Source: Bacteroidota bacterium (GTDB taxonomy: Bacteria; Bacteroidota; Bacteroidia; Flavobacteriales; Weeksellaceae). Taken from it: DNA of 43,557 nt. The stretch is from assembly GCA_018266955.1 (NCBI GenBank), contig JAFDZI010000027.1, positions 1 to 43,557 of the forward strand. Direction: 5' to 3'. Below the pieces are notes generated by a model. That model saw only the letters and a list, made by a program, of their open reading frames with translations. It searched no databases and was not told the DNA's origin. The position numbers and the translations under genes are program-made. Below, one piece after another: positions 1-11,141 of this stretch; the stretch's first letter is position 1, and each line of letters starts with the position of its first letter.

Positions 1-302
1 CACCGAAGGTGTCGCTTGAACATCAGTTTGGCAAAAACGGCAGGAAACGGCTTCGATTGAAACTTTTTCGCTATCTTTGAAGTTCGTGCTTCGATTGAAG
101 ATTTGTGCTAAAAGTGCCGTCTTCGCCAAGCTGAAAACCGTTGTACGATATTTTAAAAAACAACGGAAATGAAAAGAATACAGAAATTGAAAAGGATTAT
201 TGTCTTTGAGACTTTTCCCAAACAGTTTTAGATTTGGAAATGTTTGGGAAACACATTACATCAAATCATTTTTAATAAAAATAAACCAAAAATTTTAATA
301 TT
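1..302. other. Non-coding leader of the first accessory cassette
   Basis: No gene is seen. The DNA is the mosaic, relatively GC-rich non-coding type that also lies at 1561-1740, 2358-2580 and 3305-3470. An inverted repeat CCGTTGT (138-144) / ACAACGG (160-166) could form a hairpin. The 10-mer GTTGTACGAT (140-149) is the exact reverse complement of ATCGTACAAC at 1362-1371, so the lipoprotein gene between them is bracketed by inverted termini. This resembles the cassette-like units common in flavobacterial genomes; that reading is inference. Confidence 0.5.
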
Positions 303-1166
303 ATGAAAAAGTTATTTAATTACACTCCTTTCTTACTTCTTCTTTTCTCAATAATCATTGTTGGTTGTCGTACTACTAACGACGAAACTACAACTACAAA
401 TGAAAATAATTTATTTTCGACTAATTCCAGTGGATTGAGTATTGGAGAAATTCATAATGAACTTCTTACTTACACATATGATCAGTATGCATTTTCTGAA
501 GATTTCAATAGTGTTGATGAAGCATTAATTGATTTAGCAAATTTTCAAAGTGATTATCTAGGAAATTTTACTAATCAAACAATAGACATGAACTACGCCC
601 AATCAAATATGCTTGATGTACGTAATTATTACATACAAGATAATACTAAGGATATTTTCTTAAATGGAATGGAAATTAATGGAGAGCATTATACATTAGA
701 GGAAATGACTGGCTATTTATATGAAAATGGTGCAATTTCTCAAATTGATAAGAATATTGTCAACGAAATTGTAAACGCATTACATCAAAATTGGAACGGA
801 ACTCTCTCTTATGAAGAACTTTACAATGAACTTTTGAATCATCGAGAAAATTGGATAGCAAGCCAAGGAAACACAACTAATAAAGGAGGAGATTACTCAT
901 TTATTGTCTTGGATATTGGCATTAATTCTTTAGAATGGTGGGGTGCTAATTCAGGTGCATCTACTTTACAAAAAGCTATTCCGGTTTGGCTTGCAACAGA
1001 CATTGTTGGAGCTATAGGTGGAGCTGGTTTTGCTGCAGTTTCTCAACATGTCTTTAATAATGGTAAAATTAATTGGAAAATTGTTGCTGCGGCAGGTTTA
1101 ACAACTGCAGTAACTGCGTCTACTGGGGTTTTTGGAAAGGTAGGGAAATGGCTTTCAAGTTTATAA
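303..1166 (+). CDS. Putative lipoprotein with hydrophobic Gly/Ala-rich C-terminus
   Basis: Family not recognised. The product has 287 residues. It starts with a charged N-terminus and a hydrophobic stretch ending in a lipobox (IIVGC, Cys at about residue 22), so it is probably a lipoprotein, followed by a Thr/Asn-rich linker typical of exported Bacteroidetes lipoproteins. The middle (about 45-200) is acidic and helical. The last 60 residues are different: small hydrophobic residues with GxxxG-like spacing (GAIGGAGFAA, VAAAGLTTAV), suggesting membrane-inserting helices. A 37-codon membrane-peptide gene follows after 4 nt, then a terminator-like hairpin, so the two form a compact unit. A secreted membrane-active toxin with a small partner is possible but speculative. 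Confidence 0.7.
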   Translation: MKKLFNYTPFLLLLFSIIIVGCRTTNDETTTTNENNLFSTNSSGLSIGEIHNELLTYTYDQYAFSEDFNSVDEALIDLANFQSDYLGNFTNQTIDMNYAQSNMLDVRNYYIQDNTKDIFLNGMEINGEHYTLEEMTGYLYENGAISQIDKNIVNEIVNALHQNWNGTLSYEELYNELLNHRENWIASQGNTTNKGGDYSFIVLDIGINSLEWWGANSGASTLQKAIPVWLATDIVGAIGGAGFAAVSQHVFNNGKINWKIVAAAGLTTAVTASTGVFGKVGKWLSSL

Positions 1167-1170
1167 TGTA

Positions 1171-1284
1171 ATGGAATTAACTGAATGGCTAATACTTATA
1201 TTCTCTGTTATATTTGGTAGCATTATTGCAGAGATATTAAAGCCGAAAATCATAAAATTATTAAAAAAGAACGACAAGAAGTAA
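1171..1284 (+). CDS. Small single-pass membrane peptide (37 aa)
   Basis: A short gene starting ATG four bases after the stop of the lipoprotein gene. The peptide begins MELTEWLILIFSVIFG, has one hydrophobic helix (about residues 6-24), and ends in a strongly basic tail (KIIKLLKKNDKK), the usual topology of a small inner-membrane protein with its C-terminus in the cytoplasm. Tight spacing after 303-1166 and the hairpin at 1307-1338 suggest co-transcription. No family is recognised; a partner or immunity role for the upstream protein is only a guess. Confidence 0.5.
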   Translation: MELTEWLILIFSVIFGSIIAEILKPKIIKLLKKNDKK

Positions 1285-1306
1285 ATAAATGCTATCAAAA
1301 TTATTT

Positions 1307-1341
1307 AAAGACTCCCATACTTTTGTTTGAGAGTCTTTTTT
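1307..1341 (+). terminator. Rho-independent terminator after the first cassette
   Basis: The stem AAAGACTC (1307-1314) pairs with GAGTCTTT (1331-1338) and runs into a T tract. It lies 23 nt after the small membrane-peptide gene. Confidence 0.7.
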
Positions 1342-1367
1342 AGTAGGCAATGATAAAAAACATCGTA

Positions 1368-1460
1368 CAACATTATGCCGTATAGAAGAAAGCCCCTAAC
1401 ACGAGTCAATGTTGGAGGCTTTTTGCTATACGCCTTTCAGCGACACACCGTATTTTTTGT
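1368..1460. repeat. Palindromic element, copy A
   Basis: A 93-bp element homologous to copy B at 3567-3654 in the same orientation. The copies share CAACATTATGC at the left end, GTATA just after it, a CCCC-bearing stem-loop in the middle, TTCAGCGA after the stem, and TATTTTTTGT at the right end. The central stem AAAGCCCCTAACA (1389-1401) pairs with TGTTGGAGGCTTT (1410-1422) with one mismatch; an outer CGTATAG/CTATACG pairing extends it. The loop sequence differs from copy B while the stem is kept, so folding rather than sequence appears conserved. Confidence 0.75.
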
Positions 1461-1763
1461 GAGGGCACTGAAAAATTGGTTGTATTGAATGGTCAAAAGA
1501 AGATAAAAAAAAACTAGGTAATTTAATAATTTATGATATATATGTGTTAGGGGAAAATTAAAAGTAAATATCAGCTTTGTCTTCTGCCATCGGCCAGTTT
1601 GGCGCAAGCGGGGGTGAAGTTCTCCGTTTGAAAAAATTTTGTATATTTGAAGCAGCTGCCTCGCTTCAAGTTTTGGGATAAAAAGTTCAGACTGTGGTCA
1701 AGCTGGGCACATGTGTTCTGCAAGCAGTTTCGAACAATTTACATAAAATTAATTTGGTTTAAA
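1461..1763. other. Non-coding mosaic spacer before parDE
   Basis: No gene is seen between the palindromic element and the parDE promoter. From about 1570 the composition turns GC-richer, like the DNA at 1-130, suggesting a shared origin for the cassette-flanking DNA. Confidence 0.5.
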
Positions 1764-1784
1764 TACCAAAAGTTGGTACATTTG
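1754..1784 (+). promoter_or_regulatory. parDE promoter with overlapping operator
   Basis: TTG (1754-1756) lies 20 bp before TACATTTG (1777-1784), which matches the Bacteroidetes -33/-7 pattern TTG-N~20-TAnnTTTG. Between them, and running into the -7 box, is a perfect palindrome TACCAA-AAG-TTGGTA (1764-1778). A ParD dimer bound there would block transcription, giving the usual autoregulation of type II toxin-antitoxin operons. Confidence 0.65.
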
Positions 1785-1809
1785 ATTTTAGAAATTTAAT
1801 GATAAAGTC

Positions 1810-2058
1810 ATGGCTAAAAATACTTCGATATTATTGGGTGATTATTTCGATAATTTTATCAATTCTCAAATTAAATCTGGAAAATATTCTTCAGCGAGCG
1901 AAGTTGTAAGAACAGCTCTAAGAATGTTTGAACATGAGGAAACAAAAAAAACAGAATTGATTAAGGAACTTAAGAAAGGGGAAAAATCGGGATTTTCTAT
2001 AAGTTTTGATAGAAAGACATTCAAAGAAAATTTACACAAAAAATATTCTGCTGAATAA
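1810..2058 (+). CDS. parD: ParD-family antitoxin (ribbon-helix-helix)
   Basis: An 82-residue type II antitoxin. The N-terminus MAKNTSILLGDYFDNFI, then QIKSGKYSSASEVVRTALR, is the classic ParD/CopG ribbon-helix-helix DNA-binding region (about residues 1-50). The charged C-terminal tail (about 50-82) should wrap and neutralise the toxin. Its stop overlaps the start of the toxin gene (TAATG at 2056-2060), giving translational coupling. A palindrome inside the upstream promoter is the likely operator bound by ParD and by the ParDE complex. Confidence 0.9.
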   Translation: MAKNTSILLGDYFDNFINSQIKSGKYSSASEVVRTALRMFEHEETKKTELIKELKKGEKSGFSISFDRKTFKENLHKKYSAE

Positions 2059-2357
2059 TGAAATACAAAATCAGTAAACAGGCAGAAAACGATTTAGAAA
2101 ATATTTGGCTTTATACTTTTGAGGAATGGTCGCAAGAACAAGCTGACTATTATTACGATTTGATAATGGATGAAATCGAATATATTTCAAAAAATCCCAA
2201 AACTGGAAAAGATTATAATGAAATTAGAAAAGGATATTTTCGGTCACGAGTAAAATCTCATTTTATTTTTTACAGAATAAATTTGAAAGAGGAAAAAATA
2301 GAAATTATTAGAATTTTACATCAACAAATGAATGTTGATTCTCTCATAAATGAATAA
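2058..2357 (+). CDS. parE: ParE/RelE-superfamily toxin
   Basis: A 99-residue toxin overlapping parD by one base. It has the ParE fold signatures: N-terminal KYKISKQAENDLENIWLYT with the conserved helical start, a central NPKTGKDYNEIRKGYFRSRV segment, and the C-terminal FYRINLKEEKIEIIRILHQ strand. ParE toxins usually poison DNA gyrase; whether this one does is inferred from family only. Intact and of normal length. The pair probably stabilises the accessory cassette block. Confidence 0.9.
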   Translation: MKYKISKQAENDLENIWLYTFEEWSQEQADYYYDLIMDEIEYISKNPKTGKDYNEIRKGYFRSRVKSHFIFYRINLKEEKIEIIRILHQQMNVDSLINE

Positions 2358-2584
2358 AACCTGTCTGCTTTTCTGGCTGCAGCATTGTATTGGCAAAATG
2401 CGGGTTAAATATAAAGTAGAAAATTTGGAAATTTTTATCCGCCGCTGCTTTTCATATTGTTTTTTTCTTTTATTTTAACAATCTGAAAAAATATCGGCAA
2501 AGTTTGGTCTAAACTTGAACTAAAGTTCTTCAAAAGCCCGCACTTCGTCAATACTTTTTCGTTATAGCCAATGGTAGGACAGAA

Positions 2585-3304
2585 ATGAAAGAAAATCAGA
2601 AAAATACATCATATGTAGTTTTGACATTATTATACATAATTTCAATACTTCCAATCTTGTATCTAACAATTCTATTAATCGGAAAAGCTGACAATGTGTT
2701 AGTGATTTGTTTTGGAATTATTAATACAATCTTTTTTATCAGATATTACAAAAGAAATATTTTGTTAAGTTTGTTATTAGGTTTTTTTATCCCAAGTTTG
2801 ACATTATGTTTGATTTATTTACTTTGGTTTCTCGGGATTTCTTCTAAATCGCTTATTCCGACATTTTTGTTTGTTATTTTTTCTATATGTTTATGCATAT
2901 TATTGACAAAAAATCACTCAAAAATTGAAAGCAAAAAAAATATAAATTTAATATTGTTATTGCCAACAATAATCATTTTGACTTGTTCCTTAAATTTAAA
3001 AGAAACATATCCAAATGAAAATGAAAATTTAACATATGCAGAAATAAAAATTGTAAATAAATTAAAAAAATCGAAAATTGGTGACGAAATAAAAGTTAGA
3101 ATTTATAGACAACCATTATTTGGCTTAAGAGAAAGTCACGAAATATATAAAACAAGAACAAATGAAAAGGGAACTGCAAAAATTCAGTTTTCAAGGTCAA
3201 ATAATTATCAGTTAATAATTACATCCAAAGAAAACAAACTTAACTTTATAGATATAACTTCTGAAGAATTAATGAAGAAGAATGTATTTATAATCGAAGA
3301 ATAA
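2585..3304 (+). CDS. Membrane protein with C-terminal extracytoplasmic domain, unknown family
   Basis: A 239-residue protein. The first 135 residues hold about five hydrophobic helices (starting near residues 10, 38, 60, 88 and 122) separated by short basic loops. The last 95 residues are soluble; the segment EIKVRIYRQPLFGLRESHEIYKT followed by TNEKGTAKIQF resembles a small beta-rich domain. No catalytic motif is seen. The gene stands alone between mosaic non-coding stretches, as a third cassette-like unit, and its AT content is higher than in core genes nearby. ATG at 2585 is the only good start. Confidence 0.65.
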   Translation: MKENQKNTSYVVLTLLYIISILPILYLTILLIGKADNVLVICFGIINTIFFIRYYKRNILLSLLLGFFIPSLTLCLIYLLWFLGISSKSLIPTFLFVIFSICLCILLTKNHSKIESKKNINLILLLPTIIILTCSLNLKETYPNENENLTYAEIKIVNKLKKSKIGDEIKVRIYRQPLFGLRESHEIYKTRTNEKGTAKIQFSRSNNYQLIITSKENKLNFIDITSEELMKKNVFIIEE

Positions 3305-3566
3305 AAAAACATCCGCCAACAACCAGAGTTTCGTTGGGCTCGTAGAGCCAACTATGATCCGCCTTGGCGAAGAACGGAACCAGTTGCGGTCCGTCTGGTA
3401 TGGGTTTTTCGTGATGTAAATTTAGGTTTTAGCGTGTTTTCCTTCACTTTTGGACATACGATCTCCCCTACCCATAAATTAATTTTTACAGTCAGTTAGG
3501 TTTTGCCGATGTAAAAAAATAATTAAAGAAAAAAAATAGTATTCTTAACCGAGATTGTAAATCCAC
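3305..3566. other. Non-coding mosaic DNA after the third cassette
   Basis: No gene is seen. It begins with a GC-richer stretch (about 3310-3410) containing short inverted repeats such as CCAAC/GTTGG, then becomes AT-rich. It ends at copy B of the palindromic element. Confidence 0.5.
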
Positions 3567-3654
3567 CAACATTATGCAGTATATAAATAAGTCCCCAATA
3601 ATGTTTTGATGGGGACTTATGCTCTACCGTGTTCAGCGATAGTGTATTTTTTGT
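3567..3654. repeat. Palindromic element, copy B
   Basis: An 88-bp element homologous to copy A (1368-1460). The central hairpin is a perfect 10-bp stem ATAAGTCCCC (3587-3596) / GGGGACTTAT (3611-3620). Left border CAACATTATGC and right border TATTTTTTGT are shared with copy A. The region between the copies holds parDE and the membrane-protein gene. Nothing recognisable as a gene lies from here to tpx. Confidence 0.75.
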
Positions 3655-3767
3655 AGAGAGATTCATTAATTTAACTCATTAAAATTAAGCATAATTCTTA
3701 AATTTAACCGAATAAATCAAGTTTGAAAATAAATTTCGTAACCAATCTAAACCACTACCATTAATTT

Positions 3768-6659
<2,892 letters not shown>

Positions 6660-6669
6660 TTTATTTTTA

Positions 6670-6739
6670 GAATAAAGAATAAAGAATAAAGAATAAAGAA
6701 TAAAGAATAAAGAACAAAGAGTAAAGAGTAAAGAGTAAA
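6670..6739. repeat. Tandem 7-bp repeat (GAATAAA-type, 10 copies)
   Basis: Ten head-to-tail heptamers begin 11 bases after the icd stop: six GAATAAA, one GAACAAA, three GAGTAAA. It does not overlap a gene. Confidence 0.9.
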
Positions 6740-6826
6740 GTAATTTTCTTTTTATTATTTTTAGGAATTTACACTTTCTAGGAACAACAATAGAGCTTCG
6801 CAGTTTAACGAAGCTCTATTTTTTTT

Positions 6827-7192
6827 TTAAAAATATTGTTTTATATACGGAAAATAGACAATAATCCCCACAACAATAGACATCATCGCAGCACAAAGTA
6901 CGGCGGCGGCGGCAATATCTTTAACCAAACCAATAGAAGCATGGTATTGAGGATGCACAAAATCGCATAGCTTTTCCACAGCTGTGTTCATCAACTCAGC
7001 CGACAAAACTAAAGCACAACAGAAAACAATCGCTACTGCATCCAAACGAGATACATCAAAAAAAAACATAAGCAGTAGATTGATGAATACAAAAAATACT
7101 TCTATTTGAAAATTTCTTTCCTTCTTCAACACCCACCAAACTCCATTAACAGCATATTTTAAACTTTTGTACCATATTGGTTTCTTAGACAT
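6827..7192 (-). CDS. dgkA: Diacylglycerol kinase / undecaprenol kinase family membrane protein
   Basis: A 121-residue DgkA-family membrane kinase, which phosphorylates diacylglycerol or undecaprenol and so feeds lipid carriers into phospholipid or cell-wall metabolism. Three hydrophobic helices are visible, with the family motif AELMNTAVEKLCD at the catalytic helix and GLVKDIAAAAVL after it. The start is set at 7192 (MSKKPIWYK): the -7 box TATCTTTG on the minus strand at 7216-7209 lies inside the longer open frame. Divergent from dnaN. Gram-positive-like members prefer undecaprenol; which substrate is used here cannot be read from sequence. Confidence 0.88.
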   Translation of the reverse strand: MSKKPIWYKSLKYAVNGVWWVLKKERNFQIEVFFVFINLLLMFFFDVSRLDAVAIVFCCALVLSAELMNTAVEKLCDFVHPQYHASIGLVKDIAAAAVLCAAMMSIVVGIIVYFPYIKQYF

Positions 7193-7208
7193 AAGACTAG
7201 GTTTTGTA

Positions 7209-7216
7209 CAAAGATA
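7209..7216 (-). promoter_or_regulatory. dgkA -7 promoter box
   Basis: The minus strand reads TATCTTTG, matching TAnnTTTG, 17 nt before ATG 7192. It decides the start of the dgkA gene. Confidence 0.5.
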
Positions 7217-7310
7217 TCTCATAAAAAGAAGTTAGAAATAACGAATGACGAATTTCAAAAAAAAAACATTGAAAATAAATAAAGTCATAGTCTAATTAAG
7301 GAGTATTTTA

Positions 7311-7318
7311 TATATTTG
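7311..7318 (+). promoter_or_regulatory. dnaN -7 promoter box
   Basis: TATATTTG matches the Bacteroidetes -7 box, 21 nt before the dnaN ATG; no convincing -33 element is seen. Confidence 0.5.
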
Positions 7319-7339
7319 TAGAAATAATAATTATAGCAA

Positions 7340-8467
7340 ATGAAATTCATTGTTTCGAGTGGAGAATTGCAAAAAGCATTGCAAACCGTAAGCGGAGTTA
7401 TTTCAAGTTCACAAAGTAGACCAATATTAGAAAATTATCTTTTCGTTTTAGAAGCCAATCATTTGAAAATCACAGCTTCTGATGGCGAAACCACCTTAAT
7501 AACCTCTTTGGAAGTAAAATCCGAAGACAGTGGATCTATTGCTGTACCTGCTAAAATTTTTCAAGAATTCATTAAAACCTATGGCGAACAACCGTTGACT
7601 TTTACCGTAAAAGACAATGAAGAAGGAATAGGACAAATACTGGAAATATTAGACGAAAAAGACAACTTTTTTGTTGCCTTGGACAATGCAGAAGATTATC
7701 CTGAATTACCAGAATTCGATGCTTCTCAATCCGTAAATTTACCATCTTCCGTACTTAGTGAAGCTTTAGCCAACACCTTATTTGCCACCTCCAACGATTC
7801 TCTTAGACCCGTAATGACCGGAGTTTTATTTCAGTTTACAGAAACCGAAACCAACTTTGTAGCAACGGATTCTCATCGTTTGGTGGTATATAAAAGAACC
7901 GATTTAATTGCGGAACCTATGGATTTCATTATGCCTAAAAAGCCTTTGACTATTTTCAAAAATATTTTGGCCAATGCAACGGATGATGTTACCATAGAAT
8001 TTAGCGACAATATGGCTAAATTTACCTTTGGAAATCACATCTGGATTTGCCGTTTGATTGATGGAAAATACCCTAATTACTCTGCGGTTATCCCTAAAGA
8101 TAATCCAAATGAATTGACGGTAAACAGACAATTGTTGCTTAATTCCATCAAAAGAGCTTCCATTATGTCCAACAAATCGACCAATCAAATTCGATTCAGA
8201 CTTTCTGGAAATCTTTTACATCTACACGCAGAAGATACAGAATTTGCCAATAAAGCAGATATGCAAATCCCTTGCGAATACAATGGAGAAGACATCAACA
8301 TCGGATTTAGCTCCAAGTTTTTAACCGAAATGCTATCTGTACTAAACTCAGACGACATCAAACTTAAAATGTCACAACCCAACCGACCAGGTATTCTAGA
8401 ACCTTTGGATGGCATGGATGAAAATGAAAATTTACTGATGCTTTCTATGCCCGTTATTGGGATGTAA
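7340..8467 (+). CDS. dnaN: DNA polymerase III beta subunit (sliding clamp)
   Basis: A 375-residue sliding clamp, the dimeric ring that tethers DNA polymerase III to the template. The N-terminus MKFIVSSGELQKALQTVSGVI and SRPILENYLFVLE are typical of DnaN domain 1. The later segment FVATDSHRLVVYKR is the domain 2 hallmark, and the C-terminus ending MLSMPVIGM is the hydrophobic cleft strand with the usual Met-Pro ending that binds client peptides. Full length. It is followed by a strong terminator and here is not next to dnaA, as is common in Bacteroidetes. Confidence 0.97.
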   Translation: MKFIVSSGELQKALQTVSGVISSSQSRPILENYLFVLEANHLKITASDGETTLITSLEVKSEDSGSIAVPAKIFQEFIKTYGEQPLTFTVKDNEEGIGQILEILDEKDNFFVALDNAEDYPELPEFDASQSVNLPSSVLSEALANTLFATSNDSLRPVMTGVLFQFTETETNFVATDSHRLVVYKRTDLIAEPMDFIMPKKPLTIFKNILANATDDVTIEFSDNMAKFTFGNHIWICRLIDGKYPNYSAVIPKDNPNELTVNRQLLLNSIKRASIMSNKSTNQIRFRLSGNLLHLHAEDTEFANKADMQIPCEYNGEDINIGFSSKFLTEMLSVLNSDDIKLKMSQPNRPGILEPLDGMDENENLLMLSMPVIGM

Positions 8468-8489
8468 AAATCCATCATAAACAAATAAA

Positions 8490-8525
8490 GAGGTTTGAGT
8501 ACAATTCAAGCCTCATTTTTTTTTT
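8490..8525 (+). terminator. dnaN terminator
   Basis: The stem GAGGTTTGA (8490-8498) pairs with TCAAGCCTC (8506-8514, one G-T pair) and is followed by a T tract of about ten. Confidence 0.85.
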
Positions 8526-8723
8526 AAATCAAAAACATTTTTCTTTTGCTTTTCTCGTTTATTTTTTTTTAAATAACGATATTTGCAACTTATTTTAGCC
8601 TCAAAATATTGAGCCTACTATTTAGAGTATGAAATCGCCAAGAGCAAAACAATTTTATAACTATTAACAGTGAAGATTGGCGATTGCATTCAATTAAAAA
8701 TAAAGAATTAAATAGCTACATAT

Positions 8724-11123
8724 ATGAAAATATCCAACCTTTGGCTTAAAGATTATATTCAAACCGATTTAAAATCCGATAAAATTGCTGAATTCTTAAC
8801 CGATATAGGTTTGGAAGTAGAAGGCATTGAACGATTTGAAAGCATCCAAGGTTCTTTGGAAGGCATTGTGGTGGGTAGAGTTTTAACCTGCGAAAAACAT
8901 CCCAATGCAGATAAATTAAGCCTTACCACGGTAGATTTAGGAAACAACAACATCGTGCGCATCGTATGTGGAGCACCCAATGTTGCTGCTGGGCAAACGG
9001 TTCCTGTAGCGACCATCGGTACCAAAATTTATGCAAAAGACGGTTCTTTTTTTGAAATTAAAGAAGCCAAAATTAGAGGCGAACTTTCCCAAGGAATGAT
9101 TTGTGCCGAAGACGAATTAGGCCTAAGTGAAGACCACGATGGCATAATGGTTTTAGATGAAAATAAATTTGTGATTGGAGAAAAATTCGCTCAATATTTC
9201 GATGTAACCAATGACGAAGTGTACGAAATAGGACTTACTCCCAATCGTACAGATGCCATGTCACACTATGGGGTCGCCAGAGATCTAAACGCTTTTTTGG
9301 TCTCTAATGACATGAAAACTAATTTTGAAAAAATACAATCTTTAGGTATTGAAATTAACAGCCATCATGATTTTCAAATCGAAATTGAAGACACAGAACA
9401 ATGTCCTCGATATCTAGGTGCTATCATTGAAAATGTAGAGGTAAAAGATTCTCCCGATTGGTTAAAAAACAGATTAAAAGCCATCGGACTTAGTCCTATC
9501 AATAATATTGTGGATATTACCAATTATATTCTGCATGGCTTGGGACAACCATTACACGCCTTTGATGCCGAAAAAATTGTAGGCAAAAAAGTAGTGGTAG
9601 GAAATAATGCCGAAGGTACTCTATTTACAACATTGGATGGGGTAGAAAGAAAATTGAAGGGGCATGAAATTATGATAAAAGATGGCAACAACCAACCCAT
9701 GTGCATTGCAGGAGTTTTTGGTGGATTAAACTCTGGAGTAAGCGAAAATACCAAAACTATATTCTTGGAAAGCGCATACTTTAATCCTGTTGCAGTGAGA
9801 AAAGGAGCCAAACACCATGCATTAAACACCGATGCTTCTTTCCGTTTTGAAAGAGGTGTAGATCCCAACATGACCAGATTGGCACTTACGCATGCTATAA
9901 AAATGATTGAAGATATTGCCAACGGAAAACTGTCTGGATCTATCCTAGAACATTACCCTAAAACCATTGAAGATCACTATATTATTTTAAGATTTTCAAA
10001 AATAGAACAAATTTTAGGCACAAAAATTCATAAAGAAAAAATAAGAGAAATATTAAAATCATTGGAAATCAATGTATTGAATGACATTCCGAATGGTTTT
10101 GAAATTTCCGTTCCTCCGTACCGTGCAGATGTTACTAGGGAAATAGATGTTATAGAAGAAATCCTAAGAATTTATGGTTATAACAAAATTGACAATCCTA
10201 AAAAATTGACTTTTTCTCCGGTAAAACTCCAGTTTAATGATCAAGACGAATTGGAAAACTCTTGGGCCAGAACCTTACAAAGCAACGGATTTAATGAAGT
10301 GATGAACAATTCCTTACGCGGATTGAAGGACGAAAGCCATGCAGTAAAATTACTTAACCCACTGAGCAATGACTTGGCATTCATGCGTACCTCCCTATTG
10401 GATGGACTTTTGGAAAACGCAGCCTACAACATCAATCGTAAAAACGAAGATTTAAAATTTTTCGAATTAGGAAAAATCTATCATAAATTCGACCAATATG
10501 AAGAGAGGAAACAACTAGCACTCTTGGTTACGGGAAGAGAAAAAGCAGAAAATTGGATGCAACCCAAATCAGCTACTAATTTTTATTATTTAAAAGCATA
10601 CATTCAACTTTTATTAGAAAAAATAAAGGTAAACTATACCGAAAAGCCTTTGGAAAGTGACATTTTCTCCGATGGCTTAGCCTTTTTAGTCGATGGAAAA
10701 ACCATAGCCCAATTAGGTAAAGTTGCAACACATAAGCTAAAAGAGCACGATGTGGATCAGGAATGTTTTTATGCAGAAATAGAATTAGAAACCGTGCAAG
10801 TCTTGCGACCAACTGAGAATTTTAAATTTGTAGATATTCCGAAATTCAATAAAATTAGAAGAGATTTAGCATTACTCATCAACAAAGAAGTTAACTATAT
10901 CGATTTATATGAGGCAGCTAGAAAATCTCCTTCAAAACACTTGAAAAACATCAATCTATTTGATGTGTACGAGGGTAAAAACTTACCAGAAGGAAAAAAA
11001 TCCTACGCCATGAGTTTTGAATTATTGAATGAAGAAAAAACTTTAGAAGACAAAGAAATAGCCAAAGTTATGGAAGGTTTAATTAAAATTTTTCAGAAAA
11101 ACTTTGCTGCTGAATTAAGATAA
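8724..11123 (+). CDS. pheT: Phenylalanyl-tRNA synthetase beta subunit
   Basis: A 799-residue beta chain of the alpha2beta2 PheRS that charges tRNA-Phe. The N-terminus MKISNLWLKDYI is typical. An OB-fold tRNA-binding domain (about residues 40-150) contains VGRVLTCEKHPNADKLSLTTVDLG. It is followed by the B3/4 editing domain (LTPNRTDAMSHYGVARDL, LHAFDAEKI), the B5 DNA-binding-like domain around 410-480 (PPYRADVTREIDVIEEILRIYGY), the catalytic-like domain, and the C-terminal FDX-ACB anticodon domain (FNKIRRDLALLI). Full length. A META-domain lipoprotein gene follows 18 nt later and is probably co-transcribed. Confidence 0.97.
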   Translation: MKISNLWLKDYIQTDLKSDKIAEFLTDIGLEVEGIERFESIQGSLEGIVVGRVLTCEKHPNADKLSLTTVDLGNNNIVRIVCGAPNVAAGQTVPVATIGTKIYAKDGSFFEIKEAKIRGELSQGMICAEDELGLSEDHDGIMVLDENKFVIGEKFAQYFDVTNDEVYEIGLTPNRTDAMSHYGVARDLNAFLVSNDMKTNFEKIQSLGIEINSHHDFQIEIEDTEQCPRYLGAIIENVEVKDSPDWLKNRLKAIGLSPINNIVDITNYILHGLGQPLHAFDAEKIVGKKVVVGNNAEGTLFTTLDGVERKLKGHEIMIKDGNNQPMCIAGVFGGLNSGVSENTKTIFLESAYFNPVAVRKGAKHHALNTDASFRFERGVDPNMTRLALTHAIKMIEDIANGKLSGSILEHYPKTIEDHYIILRFSKIEQILGTKIHKEKIREILKSLEINVLNDIPNGFEISVPPYRADVTREIDVIEEILRIYGYNKIDNPKKLTFSPVKLQFNDQDELENSWARTLQSNGFNEVMNNSLRGLKDESHAVKLLNPLSNDLAFMRTSLLDGLLENAAYNINRKNEDLKFFELGKIYHKFDQYEERKQLALLVTGREKAENWMQPKSATNFYYLKAYIQLLLEKIKVNYTEKPLESDIFSDGLAFLVDGKTIAQLGKVATHKLKEHDVDQECFYAEIELETVQVLRPTENFKFVDIPKFNKIRRDLALLINKEVNYIDLYEAARKSPSKHLKNINLFDVYEGKNLPEGKKSYAMSFELLNEEKTLEDKEIAKVMEGLIKIFQKNFAAELR

Positions 11124-11141
11124 CCAAAAACTAAGATAACA

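Noticed and set aside
1368..3654. Classical integron attC sites
   Set aside because: The elements fold, but R' GTTRRRY and R'' RYYYAAC are not placed as in attC, and no integron integrase is present in the window.
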